Source of the DNA: Sanguinoderma infundibulare
Taxonomy: Eukaryota; Basidiomycota; Agaricomycetes; Polyporales; Polyporaceae
NCBI GenBank assembly: GCA_032821775.1
Contig: JAVLRN010000001.1
Location: 2,232,001-2,296,000, forward strand
Reading direction: 5' to 3'
DNA length: 64,000 bases
The notes beneath the pieces are model-generated. The model made no database searches and was not told the origin of the DNA. It worked only from the letters and a program-made list of their open reading frames with translations. The translations under genes and the position numbers were made by a program. This document shows positions 1-10,740 of this stretch, piece by piece (the first letter of the stretch is position 1; every line of letters starts with the position of its first letter).

Positions 1-46
1 GTAAAATGTTAGCATATACCGAAGTGTACGGTCGGTAGCCACTCAC

Positions 47-1274
47 CCATCGCCAGGATGAAGCCTGTTCCTCTCGGCTTCCGTGTGTTGAATCTGAATA
101 GGAAGTCCCATCACTACAGTTCCACTCAATGCGATAGCCTTGTCAACGAGTTCAACGGTGCGGAACTCGACATAACCAATGCTGCGAAAGGATTAGCTAG
201 TCTCACTAGGGACGATAATACGGACTGACCCCTTTGAACGACGAGAGATCCTGTCGGTGACGATCCTGGAATCCATCACGGAGTTTTCGCCGAGCTTGTC
301 CTCGAAGAAATAACCCAGGTCACGGGCGGTGAGTCGAGCTGCAAGCTGAGATACAAACACAGAGCGAGCTTCCGAGTCGTCTGGGCTGGGCTCATCATTC
401 ATGGGATCGTCTTGAGGTGGCTCATACGAAGGCGACGGCCGCCTGCATCAACATTAGTATCTGCAATAATAGCGAAAAAAAATGTATCAAAGGCACTCAC
501 CTCCGCGGGGGGCTCGCAGGGCGGGGACGCTCCGCGTCTCGGCGGTACCGAGGGTCGTCAAAGTCATCCCTGGGGTCCCGAGAACGCCTAGGGGGCCTAT
601 CGCCGTACCTGCGATCCGGTTCGCGAGAACGGTTTCTGCGACGCGGACTGTCAGCCAGAGGCGGGGGAGGCGGAGGTAGACCGGCGGACGCTGGTGGTGC
701 AGGAAGAGATGATTCCTCGCCGCCTTCGTCGGGTCGCTTCCTCTTGACCCTCTCGTCCGCGGAGTGGCCGTCGTGGCCGTCGTCCAAGTCGTCACCACGC
801 TTTCTGCGGCGGTCCCTGTGGTCCCGATCGTCCCTGTCCCGCTCACGGTCGCGTTCCCTGTCCCTGTCCCGCTCACGGTCTCGATGGCTACGTCGATCCA
901 CGGCTCTATTCTTTTCACTGCGGCGGCGCTCACCATCACGGTCCCTTCGCCGCTCCCTATCTCTCTCGCGCTCTCGGTCTCTGTCTCGCTCGTGCTCCTT
1001 GTCGCGATGGGACTTGTCCCGAGACCTCTCCCTCCTGTCCCTGCTGCGAGATTTTCTGCGGCGGTCCTCCTCGTCGCGGTCGCGGTGACGCCTTTCCCTG
1101 TCCCTGTCTCTCTCACGTTCGCGAGAGCGAGAGCGATGGGAGCGCCGAGTGCGGAGTGTTTCGTTAGAATGGTCGCGAGATCTGTGGAAGAAGTCTAGCG
1201 TAGAACCACAAAAGGAGCGGAACGACGTACGACTTGGACCGCCTATCCGGAGACCTGGGTCTGTCAACTTCCAT
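47..1274 (-). CDS. RBM39/Rsd1-like splicing factor, N-terminal part (runs off left edge)
   Basis: RNA-binding SR-like factor of the RBM39 (CAPER, S. pombe Rsd1) family, expected in the nucleus in splicing. Visible exons are 1274-1231, 1181-501, 442-230 and 181-47; the frame joins cleanly at each GT..AG site and a donor at 46 leads off the window. The first ~230 residues are an Arg/Asp/Glu/Ser-rich RS region, then a Pro-rich linker. RRM1 follows, with RNP2-like SVFVSQL and RNP1-like KGIGYVEF split by an intron. The later RRMs and UHM domain expected in the family lie outside. The start is the only in-frame ATG that splices into the RS exon. The RS region is low complexity, so antisense open frames there are meaningless. 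Family confidence is good; completeness cannot be judged. Confidence 0.85.
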
Positions 1275-1579
1275 TCGGTCTGCCTTGCCGTTTGGTGAGG
1301 ACATGATAGAGGAAGCACAAGGATAGAAGTGTGGTGGATGGCCTCGAGGTGGACGGAGTAACGTACGAGCTTCTGCGCGAATGGCGACTCGGCGAGTGGC
1401 TTGTGAAGAGGAGCAGACTCGGTCCCAGTCCGTCTTGTCCCCGATTCTGCAACTTTCCCACGCACACTGCTTTTGGTCGCATCCTGGATTGGGCGTCTCT
1501 GGTACAAGTACAAAGTGTCTATCATAGTATGTGTGCTCGTATGCGGCATTCTACTCGACGGCTTCGACAACAATACACT
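1275..1579. other. intergenic spacer
   Basis: Gap between two genes read leftwards: 3' flank of the KARI gene and 5' flank/promoter of the splicing factor. I see no coding exon or RNA gene in it. Confidence 0.5.
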
Positions 1580-3018
1580 CTAAATAAGCCCAGCAAGTCG
1601 TGCGCGGACCCTCTTCTCGGCCTGACCGAGCTCAGACTCTTCTGACCTCTTGTACAGGTTGTTGAGGGGGTTCGCATCACCCTCCTTCTCCAAGTCGTCC
1701 TCGATTTTGCTGAACTCCTTCTGGAACTTCCCGTTCAGGACCTGGTTGTACAAGATATCCTTGAAATGTGCCCGAGCCGCAGAACCGTCGAGCGAGAGGG
1801 CACCGTTCAGCTGCCCGTATTGAGAGACCGTAGAATGGTGCTTGAGCTGCGGAAACCGCGTTAGCAAGAAGCATGAATGAAGTATTGGGGCCTAGACGAT
1901 ATACCTGATGGATGAAGCCATCCTCGGCAGCGCGCTCGAAGATTTCAGCGGGCTCCTTGGACATCCACCTGTTGACCACGAACCACGTAAATAAGTTATT
2001 TCGTTCGTAAGGAGGTACGCTTGCTCACATCTCGTAACAGAGAGCCTCATCTGAGCAGCCAGCCTCCTTGAGAACGCTGAATGCCTCCCTGCAATGCACC
2101 CTATGAGTGGCCTTGTCTCTAGGGAGTCCGACCAGGCCTGCCTACCTGAAGAGCATGATGATATTGGGCCAGAGCGCCTGCTCCGCGAACAGGTCCATCG
2201 CGGTCTCCTCGCGAGCCGACGAGGCGATCGCGCCAGCCTTCGTCGCGCCTATCACGCGAGACAGGGCAAGAGCGACGTCGAGTGCCTTCCCAGTCCCGTC
2301 CTGCTCTGAGGAGACGAAGCAGGGGAAACCCTTGCCCTTCACGTACAAACTTCGGACGGAGGAGCCAATCATACTGTGAGTCCGTGTTAGCATCGGGTAA
2401 AGCTGGTATCTGGAGGATGAGGTTTACCGAGGGGCGACCATGACGACGTCTTGCGAGGGCTTGAAGTTCAAGAGCTTGAAGAAGACATTGTAGCCACTAG
2501 CAACGACGATCGCAGCGTTGTCCTTCAGGTTCGGCGCGATATCGGTGTTGAAGACACGAGGCTGGACCTGGTCTGGGATGAGCAGGAAGATGACTATGTG
2601 ACGTCCGAGAACGCAAATCAGTGCTCGAGGGGTATGATACGGATAGTAGGCACGCACCGTCCGCCTGCTTGGCCGCTTTGGCGAAGTCATGCTCGACGCT
2701 GAAGCCCTTGGCCTTCGCGTCCTCAGCATAAGAGTCGGGGCGGTTCGCGACAATGATTCTCTCGTTCGGGATACCAGCATCACGGGTATTCTGGGCCTGC
2801 GCCGCACCCTGGTTTCCGAAGCTGCAAAACTTCCTAAGTATACAAGCGTATATGACGATGGTGCACATGAACTGCGTACCCCAAGAACACGATGGTCTTG
2901 CCATAGAGGAGGTCGACGTTAGCGTCGGAATCGTAGTAGCTAATAGGATAACGTGAGCTTCATCGATCACGACCACAGGGAGACGAGCAACGACAGGTAC
3001 CCACATCTTTGCGGACAT
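1580..3018 (-). CDS. ketol-acid reductoisomerase, class I prokaryote-like (IlvC type)
   Basis: Predicted NAD(P)H-dependent ketol-acid reductoisomerase, the second step of branched-chain amino-acid synthesis. Eight exons: 3018-3005, 2939-2880, 2821-2658, 2593-2428, 2373-2146, 2088-2029, 1968-1905, 1846-1580, giving 340 residues. The N terminus, starting MSAKIYYD, runs straight into the Rossmann fold (GFGNQG, residues 25-30), so there is no room for a mitochondrial presequence. The knotted domain keeps the metal motif D-L-F-x-E-Q, later Glu residues (YEMWMSKE) and a Ser near YGQL that aligns with the substrate Ser. Length and start resemble bacterial/archaeal class I enzymes rather than the ~400-residue mitochondrial yeast Ilv5. 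The 14-base first exon is needed for a sensible start. It may be a paralogue with another substrate. It is divergent from the SDR gene; a TGACTC lies in the shared promoter. Confidence 0.85.
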
Positions 3019-3196
3019 CGTGCAAACAGAAACCGGCGAGCGAAAGCAGAGAAATGTTCAGCGGGATGCCTTCATCAGGCGGTCCCCCTCTACCGCTTTA
3101 TAGTCCCAGGTTTCAAGGCCGTTGGGCTCCAGACCCGAATTCCCGAACGAAAGCCTTCCCGTCTTCCCGACCATCTTCACTGCCCGCCCATCCCTG

Positions 3197-3202
3197 TGAC
3201 TC
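3197..3202. promoter_or_regulatory. TGACTC (Gcn4/Cpc1-type) element in divergent promoter
   Basis: Exact TGACTC, 179 bases upstream of the KARI start and 206 upstream of the SDR start, in the 389-base divergent intergenic region 3019-3407. TGACTC is the core bound by the fungal general amino-acid control factor (Gcn4/Cpc1). Its placement by a branched-chain amino-acid gene fits, but one hexamer can occur by chance. Confidence 0.4.
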
Positions 3203-3407
3203 CTTAGTGTGTCAGTTGGAGCACCTCCCATCGTCCCTGTGACATCGGCGAGCCGGTCCCGGCGGTCCGCACCCCAGCCGAGCCGCTGCTCCCTGCGAAG
3301 ACACCATCACACTGGTCAGCGACTGCCGTACAAAAGGAGACCCGAATGCTCACAGGGACAGTTGCAATCAATCCTTGCTCTTGGACTGCGTCGGGGACTC
3401 CGAAATC

Positions 3408-4469
3408 ATGGCGCTGCTCGCGAACAAGGTCGTCGTTATCACCGGCGCTTCTCGGGGTATCGGGCGGGCCTGTGCGGTCGAAACGGCGAAGCACGGCGCG
3501 ACGGGGCTCGTCCTGCATTACTTTGGCGATAAGGCGACGACGAACGAGATCCAGGAACTCAAGCAAGAAATCGAGAACACATACACGGCTGCCAAAGTCG
3601 TCGTCATTCCTGGGGACATCGCTCATCGCGAAACGTCGTTGAAGGTACAGGGCGTTTGTGCGGTTTTAGTCTGACCTGCGGCTGATATGTGAATCTGCAG
3701 GTCGTCGAAGAGGGCGTCAAGGCGTTCAACCGCATAGGTAGGAAACACATTTCCGGAGTGCGAGAGTTGAAGCTGAGGTGGTCGTAGATGTGCTCGTCAG
3801 CAACGCGGGCATCTGCCCGTTCTCGGAATTCCTGACCATGCCGCCAGAGACTTGGGAGCGGACAAGGCAGGTCAACCTCGATGGGTCGTTCTACATCACA
3901 CAAGGTAAGCCAATATACGTCGAGAATACAAAATCGACTCGACTCACCTCAGCAATACAGCTGTTGCGAACCAGATGAAGAATCAGACTCCTCAAGGCGG
4001 CTCTATCATCGGCATTTCCTCCATCTCTGCGCTCGTTGGTGGAGAGTACCAAGTGTGAGTTACTTGAAACTCCACCACCATGCATCACACCGCTCATCAC
4101 CGGAAACCAAACCCCGTCAGTCACTACACCCCAACAAAAGCGGGCATCCTTTCGCTCATGCAGAGCTGCGCCGTAGCCTTGGGCAAATACAACATCCGCG
4201 CTAACGCCGTCCTCCCGGGCACGATTGCGACAGACATCAACAAAGAGGACCTCTCTGATGTCGCCAAGCGGGAAGGGATGGTGAAGCGGACCGTCCTCGG
4301 CCGGCTTGGAGGTAAGTATTCTCGCGCGGGCGATTTTCTGCAGGCTGACCGTATAGCAGCTCCTGACGACATCGCGGGCCCGGTTGTATTCCTGGCGAGC
4401 GACCTTGCAAAGTACGTGACTGGAGCACAGATACTGGCTGATGGCGGGCTGTTCGTCAATTTGCAGTGA
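3408..4469 (+). CDS. short-chain dehydrogenase, L-rhamnose-1-dehydrogenase-like
   Basis: Classical SDR of 261 residues from six exons: 3408-3644, 3701-3737, 3788-3904, 3961-4054, 4121-4311, 4360-4469. Cofactor motif TGASRGIG near residues 12-19, NAG motif (VLVSNAG), and catalytic Tyr164/Lys168 in HYTPTKAG with the preceding Ser in GISSISALVGG. That last stretch, HYTPTKAGILSLMQS, and the end GGLFVNLQ closely resemble what I recall of fungal L-rhamnose-1-dehydrogenase (RHA1/LRA1), which oxidises L-rhamnose to the lactone in the non-phosphorylated pathway. Substrate is inferred from that resemblance; other sugar SDRs are possible. No LRA2-LRA4 partner gene is in view. It converges with the cupin gene 100 bases downstream. 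Confidence 0.85.
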
Positions 4470-4569
4470 TATACGCATACTACACATAGAAATGAGCGTA
4501 AGAAGAGATCCTTGAACTCTATTCTTGACGGTCGTCAGCACCGTATCTTCTGACATTGCTCGAACTCAC

Positions 4570-5321
4570 CTATGGCCTCACCTCGGCCTGGAGCGCAACT
4601 CCGTTGACCACAGCAGGGTTCGCGTCCATGAGAATAGTTATCCACCGCGTCCACCCAGGACCCGGATTCTTCCAAGCGTGAATGGTGCCGCGCTGCACTA
4701 CAGTATCGCCCGGCTTATCCAAAAGAATTTCCGACCCATCCTCCATTACGAGGATCAACTTTCCGTTCACTGGATGAGTTCAGTGAGTCCAAAGCGATTG
4801 CCTGGAGCTACGACGGCACCCACGCAAGATGTTGTGGTCAAGCGAGGAGGTCCTGTGCTAATAGGCCGTTCAGCAAGGATTAAAATACGCAGAGAAGCAC
4901 GTCGACTGACAAGGGGCGCAGAAGCACCAGGCGCCAAGTCCGTGTACTGGAGGTTGGTGCCATTCTTCGCAATGACGCCGAGCTCGCCATCTAGTGGACG
5001 AGTTGCGCCGTCCGTCCTGCAGACACGTTAGACAACGCTGCAGCAACCAGAATTCATTGCCATACTCGTCATTATTATCAGTCGCAGGCAAAGAACCGGT
5101 CCTCCACATGGGCCCAACCCGGACGCCGGGCATCGTAGACCGCACCTACGTATTCAAAGACCACTCAGTGACGATTCTCTTCCTATGGTAGATTGCCACA
5201 GTCTACATACCTCCTGCGAGATAACGATGCTGTCAATCTTCACAATTGCGACCCCGTCCGGGGAATGACCGGTCACGACCCGCCGTACTCCGGGAAGAGG
5301 CATGGGCGTATCGGTCGACAT
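4570..5321 (-). CDS. cupin-domain protein
   Basis: Small single-domain cupin, 176 residues, from five exons: 5321-5211, 5145-5066, 5016-4911, 4857-4824, 4769-4570. Cupin motif 1 is HRTSSLDHNILLNGKLILV with a downstream acidic residue, and motif 2 is PGDTVVQRGTIHAWKNPG with a conserved His. The typical first-His pair is only partly kept, so metal binding is uncertain. No signal peptide. The fold is clear and the substrate is not. It is tail-to-tail with the rhamnose dehydrogenase-like gene, so a sugar-linked role is possible, but position is the only hint. Exon joins rest on frame and motif continuity. Confidence 0.75.
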
Positions 5322-5713
5322 TCGGACTGAGGATGGCGGGTTAGCAGGCTGAGCCGAACGAGCACGGCCGAAGGACGATTGTTGATGCTTACGACGGCCA
5401 TTTCGGAGGGCTATTATAGCTTTCCCCGCTGTTATCGATCATCCTCAAGGTCATATGTCCGGACCCCCAGACTGACGGTCCGGTCCGGTCGCTGCTAAGT
5501 AATGTCGGGAGAGGTTTTCGTCGAGGCCAATGAAATTCGTCGGTATTTAGGATCATCTGCATCATCATCATTATCGTCACGGACATGAGTGTTCAACGAA
5601 GTGCTGAGACGAAATTTTCCTTGTGAATACGTCCTTGTATGGAGCGACGGGGATAATACACGTATATATGCGCAGAGGACCAAAGTGACATCCGAGCACA
5701 CAATACCCAAACA
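5322..5713. other. intergenic spacer
   Basis: Upstream flank of the cupin gene and 3' flank of PEX16. No supported exon, repeat or RNA gene seen. Confidence 0.5.
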
Positions 5714-7089
5714 CTACGGAGCAGTATCTGGGTGCAAAGGTCAGCTTGTTAAGGTTCTGCCAATGCCTTATGGTAATTGGGCCGAACGCACAATAATAAT
5801 ACTCGTCGATGAGCGGAATCCAATCCTTCACGAAGGCGCTGAAGATGCCTAAGAACGGTGCGTGTGCGGTCTTGTCCGCGAAGCCTTCGAGCTTCGGCCT
5901 GGATGCAGAGTTAAACAAGACAGCCTTGGAGGTATACGGCGTTGTACGCACCGAGTCCAGGCTTCCCAAATCGAGCCTCTGAGTAAGTACCAAGTGATAT
6001 CACGGTCTCTCCGCGCATACTCGGAGCGCTCCAGGGCTGACGATGAGCTCGGGACGCGACGGAGCTTGAGGGCGAGAAGCTCTAAAGCGAGAGCGGTCAC
6101 GAGGGCTCTGTTGTCCTTCCTTCCAGAAGACAGCACGATAGCTGCGCTTTGCAAATCAGCGGGACAAGTACAAGCAAAAGTTGAAAAGAGCAACAAACCG
6201 TAAACCAGGGGGCGAAGGATGTATGTGACCTCGGATAACCAGTCCTTTGGACTAGAAAGCGGCCTGACGAGGGAGGTCGGCGCCTTGACCGAAGAGGTAG
6301 TGAGAGCCTTGGGGAGAAGGAAGTCCTCTACGGGGGTGGGGGACTGCGTAGGGGGAGGAGGGGTCAGGAGGGGATGAGGAGGTAGCGCAACGTGATTATT
6401 CTTGAGGTGGTCTGGGGTAGACGGGATGGAGGGAGGTGGGGACGATGCGGCAAGGGTAGGGGAGGACGTGTCTGAGCCGGTAGGGATATTTTCGGGGTCG
6501 AATTCACGCTCGGGAATGGGAGGAGAAATCAATGGACGTCGTGTGATACGGAGCAAGGTGAGACGAAGCAATGCTCTAAAGAGAGAGTTGGGTCATGTTC
6601 AACGATTCGACAAGAAAGATACGCACTTGAGGACCTCGAGCATTATGATGCCTCTCCAACGCGTCTTCTGGGAGACTTTCCTCCGCAATCCCATTTCGAT
6701 GAGCAGTTCGGTGAACTTGATCAGCTGAAGGGCGCGAGCAGCCCACTTGTACCGCGCATCTTTGTCGCACCAAGCTCTAGTGTAGCGGGTATGGGGCGAA
6801 GATGGAAGAAGGGGTTTGTACTTTGGATCCGAGTGTGCAACCTTTGCTAGGAGGGTATCATGGTACATGCTCATGGCATTGAGGATAGCCGAAACTGCGT
6901 GGCTAAAGTCAGCAAGGGCATTCAAGAGAAGTGATAGCGGCAAGACTGACGAGCTTCGGAAGCGAGTTCCGCATCCTTGAACCTGCCCGGCAGGATCCAC
7001 GTAATGGACCTCAGTGTAGACTCGAGGCTGGAGATTGTCGAGACATGGGCGACGAGAAACGATTCATACTGGGCCAAAATTGACGACAT
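5714..7089 (-). CDS. PEX16: peroxisomal membrane protein PEX16
   Basis: Peroxin-16, an integral membrane protein that helps recruit peroxisomal membrane proteins. Five exons: 7089-6951, 6894-6627, 6575-5952, 5898-5792, 5727-5714, encoding 383 residues. Family signatures read through the splices: YESFLVAHVSTISSLESTLR, ILPGRFKDAELASEAL, RWRGIIMLEVLKALLRLTLL, PLISPPIPEREFDP, ALERSEYARRDRDITWYLLR, and a C terminus ending WIPLIDEYYYYTAP. The last coding exon is only 14 bases and restores the characteristic Tyr-rich ending; without it the frame runs into unrelated sequence. A Pro/Ser-rich insert follows the PIPEREFDP motif. The upstream region is a divergent promoter shared with the coiled-coil gene. 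Confidence 0.92.
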
Positions 7090-7998
7090 GGAAAGTAAGG
7101 ACAGAAGAGAAAGAAAGGAGACGGGCGAGGAGGACGAGTCGGAGGCCGACCCGCACTGGAGGTTGCGGCGGGGATAAGAGACGTTGGCTGAGGCCAGCGC
7201 GGGGCACCTGAGCGCACCTGGTGGGAATTCCGGCCACTCACCCTTACCGGCCTGCATGCCACATATGGCAACTCTCGCGGCATGTGCTATAGCCCGGCGT
7301 CGAGTACACCTTCGCCCACTCACGACCCCGACGTTTCGCGGGAGACTCTGCAAAGCACGTCCATCAAACATATATACGCAGAGTTGGAGTCCAATCGACG
7401 GGACGTGGCTAAACAATGTGGAGACACCGTGCGCAAACATGGGCTGTTTGGCTGACTGCGTGGAACCCACGTGCATTACCGCGACCACCATCACTGCAGT
7501 TACTCAAACCTCTGACGGGGATAACGTAGCTCTCTCGACAGTCCAGGACCTCCGAAGGGTCAGAAGCCCGCGGACGCCCTCATCGGGACGAGAGGATGAC
7601 TGGTGGGATCCATCGATGGCGTGAATTGGGAAGGTGCAAAGGCTGCAAAGAAAGCTAAGTGCAAAGGGACACACAGCCTGAACCGCGTTCTCGCTCGAAG
7701 CCGGTCGGTCTCCCAAGCCGCACATTCGAGGCCAGCCATGAGGACCGAGGGGCGACACGCTTGCGCCTCGGCTTGCCAGCCACGACGGTCGACCGCGTGT
7801 GCAGAGACGACGAGGGGGGTAAGCGCGGTTGATACGGGATCACTGCACGACCCTCGCCCTCCATCGCCTATATTTTCACACCCCCGCCTCGGTCCCATTC
7901 CTCCTCCCAATTGTCTCCTCACGCACTCGTCCTCTCTTCTCCCCCTGCGCATTCTTCTGTAGCGGTTCATATACTCTGGACGTGCGCCCGAGCGCCCT
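7090..7998. other. divergent intergenic region
   Basis: About 0.9 kb between two divergent starts. Open frames exist on both strands but lack splice-linked continuity or recognisable domains. I treat it as promoter/5'UTR sequence. Confidence 0.5.
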
Positions 7999-9657
7999 AT
8001 GGCTCACCCCCGACCCGCCGACCCGAGGCTCAACTACTACCAACAGAGTCCGGTCCGCGGTCAACTGGAGAACCCCGATGGGTCAACCAGGTCGGGCTGG
8101 CGTTACATCCAATGCACCGATACCCCAAATGAACTGCGGGTACGCGCATCTTATCCTCCGCAACCTCCTGATTTCCAATTCAACCGACTCCGCCCTAGGT
8201 CCTTCTTCCCCCTCGCACCGCACTCATTTACGGCCACATCCTGAAGGCAGAGGTCGCAGAGCTAGCCAAGGACAAGGCGGCCAACTGGGAGCGTATCGTC
8301 CAGATTCGTCACCTCAAGGACCGCATGATTCGCAAATGCACCCGCCTTAGCCGTTCCACTCAAGCCAAGGACAAGCCCCCGCCTCGCATCCTGTTCCAAA
8401 CGGTCCACGCTCCCCCAGACTTCAGGCTCAAGGAGATGGAGCGTTGGTTCAGGCTTCAGGGCGGCGAGGTCGCAAAACCATCACCGGAAGCGCCCCCCGC
8501 GCCCTACTGCAGGGAGTGTCGCGAGTGCATGGCTCATCAGGCCCGGACGCAGGCATACGCTCAGCAAGGCTCGGTACGTCGCAGTCCATCTTCTATCAAA
8601 CAGGGTCCTCCCAGAGGATCCACTCCAGAGCGTATGGCGAGGCGGCAGGTCGCACAGCAGGGTCCATCCGGCGCATACAGCCATCCGGTCGCCCCGCCTG
8701 TCAGACAAGACCAGCGGATGCGCGGTCCCCCGCCTACACGAGGACATGTACGCTATCCGTCAGCCCCCGCCGTCCCTGGCTATCACCCGGATCCCCCGCG
8801 CCCTTCACAAGGGCGGAAATCTTCCGACTACTTGCGTGCAGACCACACCGCCCGGGTACAGGCGAGCTCGCCAGACCCTCTACCCATACCCTACCGAACG
8901 CGCCCGCCCACCGCTTCACCCGAACCCGAACAGGATCCGTCAGAGCCCTCTGACGCAGCGTCGCCTGGTAGGCAGGTGCTCGATCTTCCCATTTCTAGCA
9001 GCCCAATCCCTTCATCTCGGGGTTCTGTCACGCCTCCGAAGGCGTCGACTCTCCCGAATGGCCTTCCTACGATCCACGAGGAGGAGTCCGAACACCGTCC
9101 GATCGTGCGCCGACGGAGTAGCCTGAAGAAGCGGGACAGCATGAGCCGATTGAGCTTCGCGAGCCAGTCCAAGTCTGTCGCCTGGGCGATGGACCGGGAC
9201 TGGGTTGATCAGTTGTCAAAGTACGTCAAGACGTCGAACGAGGCCGAGGTTCTGAGTAAGTGTCCATCAAAGTTAGTGTTGTTGCGCTGGTTCTGAGGGG
9301 GAAGGATTGGGGTATAGGTGCCGAGCTGGAGAAGCTGCGTTTGGAGTATCACGACGATATCGAGGCCATGCGCGCGCTCTGCCTGAAGGTCGAGGAGTCG
9401 CAGGAGCGTGTCAGGGTGGAGACGGAGCACCTGCGCGAGAACGAGAAGGCCGTGAAGATCCAGGAGAACAAGGTCTTGGCAAGCAGCGAGCAGATTGAGC
9501 AGAAGCAGGCCGAGTTCCAGACCAAGGGTGCGTCGCTTTGCTTTAGCCATTTTGTTTGCACTTTTGACCCCTGCGTGCAGTTCTCGCTGTCCTGGAGGAA
9601 AGCAAGCGTGTTGTCCAACTCTGCGATAGGAAGCGGGACTTGCACGACCCTTCATGA
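7999..9657 (+). CDS. proline/serine-rich protein with C-terminal coiled coil, function unknown
   Basis: Not recognised. Four exons (7999-8139, 8199-9255, 9318-9527, 9581-9657) give 494 residues, and all joins keep frame. Residues ~50-110 form a basic, probably helical block (KAEVAELAKDKAANWERI, RIVQIRHLKDRMIRK). A short CRECRECMAHQ Cys cluster follows, then ~200 residues of low-complexity Pro/Ser/Arg sequence. The last ~110 residues are strongly heptad-like (ELEKLRLEYHDDIEAMRAL onward) and look like a coiled coil. There is no signal peptide or membrane segment. It may be a fungal scaffold or cytoskeletal adaptor, but that is only a guess from composition. Confidence 0.7.
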
Positions 9658-10740
9658 CCTTGGCACTATCGTACCTTGCCCGCCGCTATATATGCTCGAC
9701 TACTCGTTATGATTGCATGGAACCACTTTTCGCACTTCCAGTTTACCTTATCTATGGGCCATTGCAATATTTGCACCTAAGCTATACAAGACCCCACCCA
9801 GCCCTCCTCTTATGGCTCAAGATGTAACATGTAGCATAGTCGTCACCCCACAGGGATTGACCTCATAGACAGGGCTTGTTTTGTCGCCTTCAACAGAGTT
9901 GGACGTAGCTGCATCCCTAGACGTCATGATTTGTGTGGTTGCTTGAGATAGGAGAAGTTTCTGCATGCATTGACAGCTTGCGGATATGATTGCAGCGCGC
10001 GGTAACGAAATCTCGCGATTGACGCCTTCTACCACGTACCCTGAACCACCACTTTTGTGGCCTCCCGCCTGTGCGCATTCTCGACTGGGTATGTGTTGGC
10101 ATGATGTGTGGACCTACACTTATTTATCTGCTCAGGCTCGTCTGGCTACCTGTTTCTGTGGCAAGCTTCAGCACTACATGTGTTCATACTCTACCTGTCA
10201 TGACCACACAAAATACAAATCACTCTTCCGAGGACATCAACCCCAATTTTCATTCCCTCTGCATGGGGACTCAGTCGACTTGCAACATTGATACACTATC
10301 CCAGAGCCTGTGGACAGTCGAGACGACCAAGGGCTGAGGGAGGCGCCTTTGAATGTTGTGTAAGTAGTAATACCTGGAGAGATCACATCGAGTGCACAGA
10401 TGTGGCGCATCCGCAACAACAAGCCGTGCAGCTATGTTCGGCCTTGCAACCACATGCTGGAAACATTGGTGTTGCCAGCCCTAGACGTCATAGACGTCGG
10501 CGAGGTGGTTGTGGTTGGACACAGCTTTGTGCTCGATAGCGAACGCGAATTGATCCACCAATGCTCAAAGTTAGGTGCGGCAAATTACTACGGCTACAAG
10601 ATGCCAACGAAGACAAAGAAAGTCGACGGGTCTAACGTGAATCAAATACCAGGTGGCGCAACGTAACACGTCTAAACATCACGAGCTCCATACCATCCAC
10701 AAACCACGGGGAACCTGGGACCTTTCGTCGTAAAAACAAT
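9658..10740. other. 1.1 kb stretch without a supported gene
   Basis: Tail-to-tail gap between the coiled-coil gene and the Mg transporter. Short open frames are present, some starting with a hydrophobic run (near 10071), but none joins to another by splicing or shows a domain. A 13-base direct repeat (CCCTAGACGTCAT at 9915 and 10479) is the only structure I noticed. It could be a decayed element or a noncoding RNA locus. Confidence 0.4.

Noticed and set aside
417..1198. Plus-strand Ser/Arg-rich and Val/Pro-rich open frames
   Set aside because: Antisense shadows of the Arg/Asp/Glu repeat codons of the RS region of the splicing factor.
7184..7624. 146-codon plus-strand frame in the divergent region upstream of PEX16
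   Set aside because: No domain and no splice partner; composition looks like noncoding GC-rich sequence.
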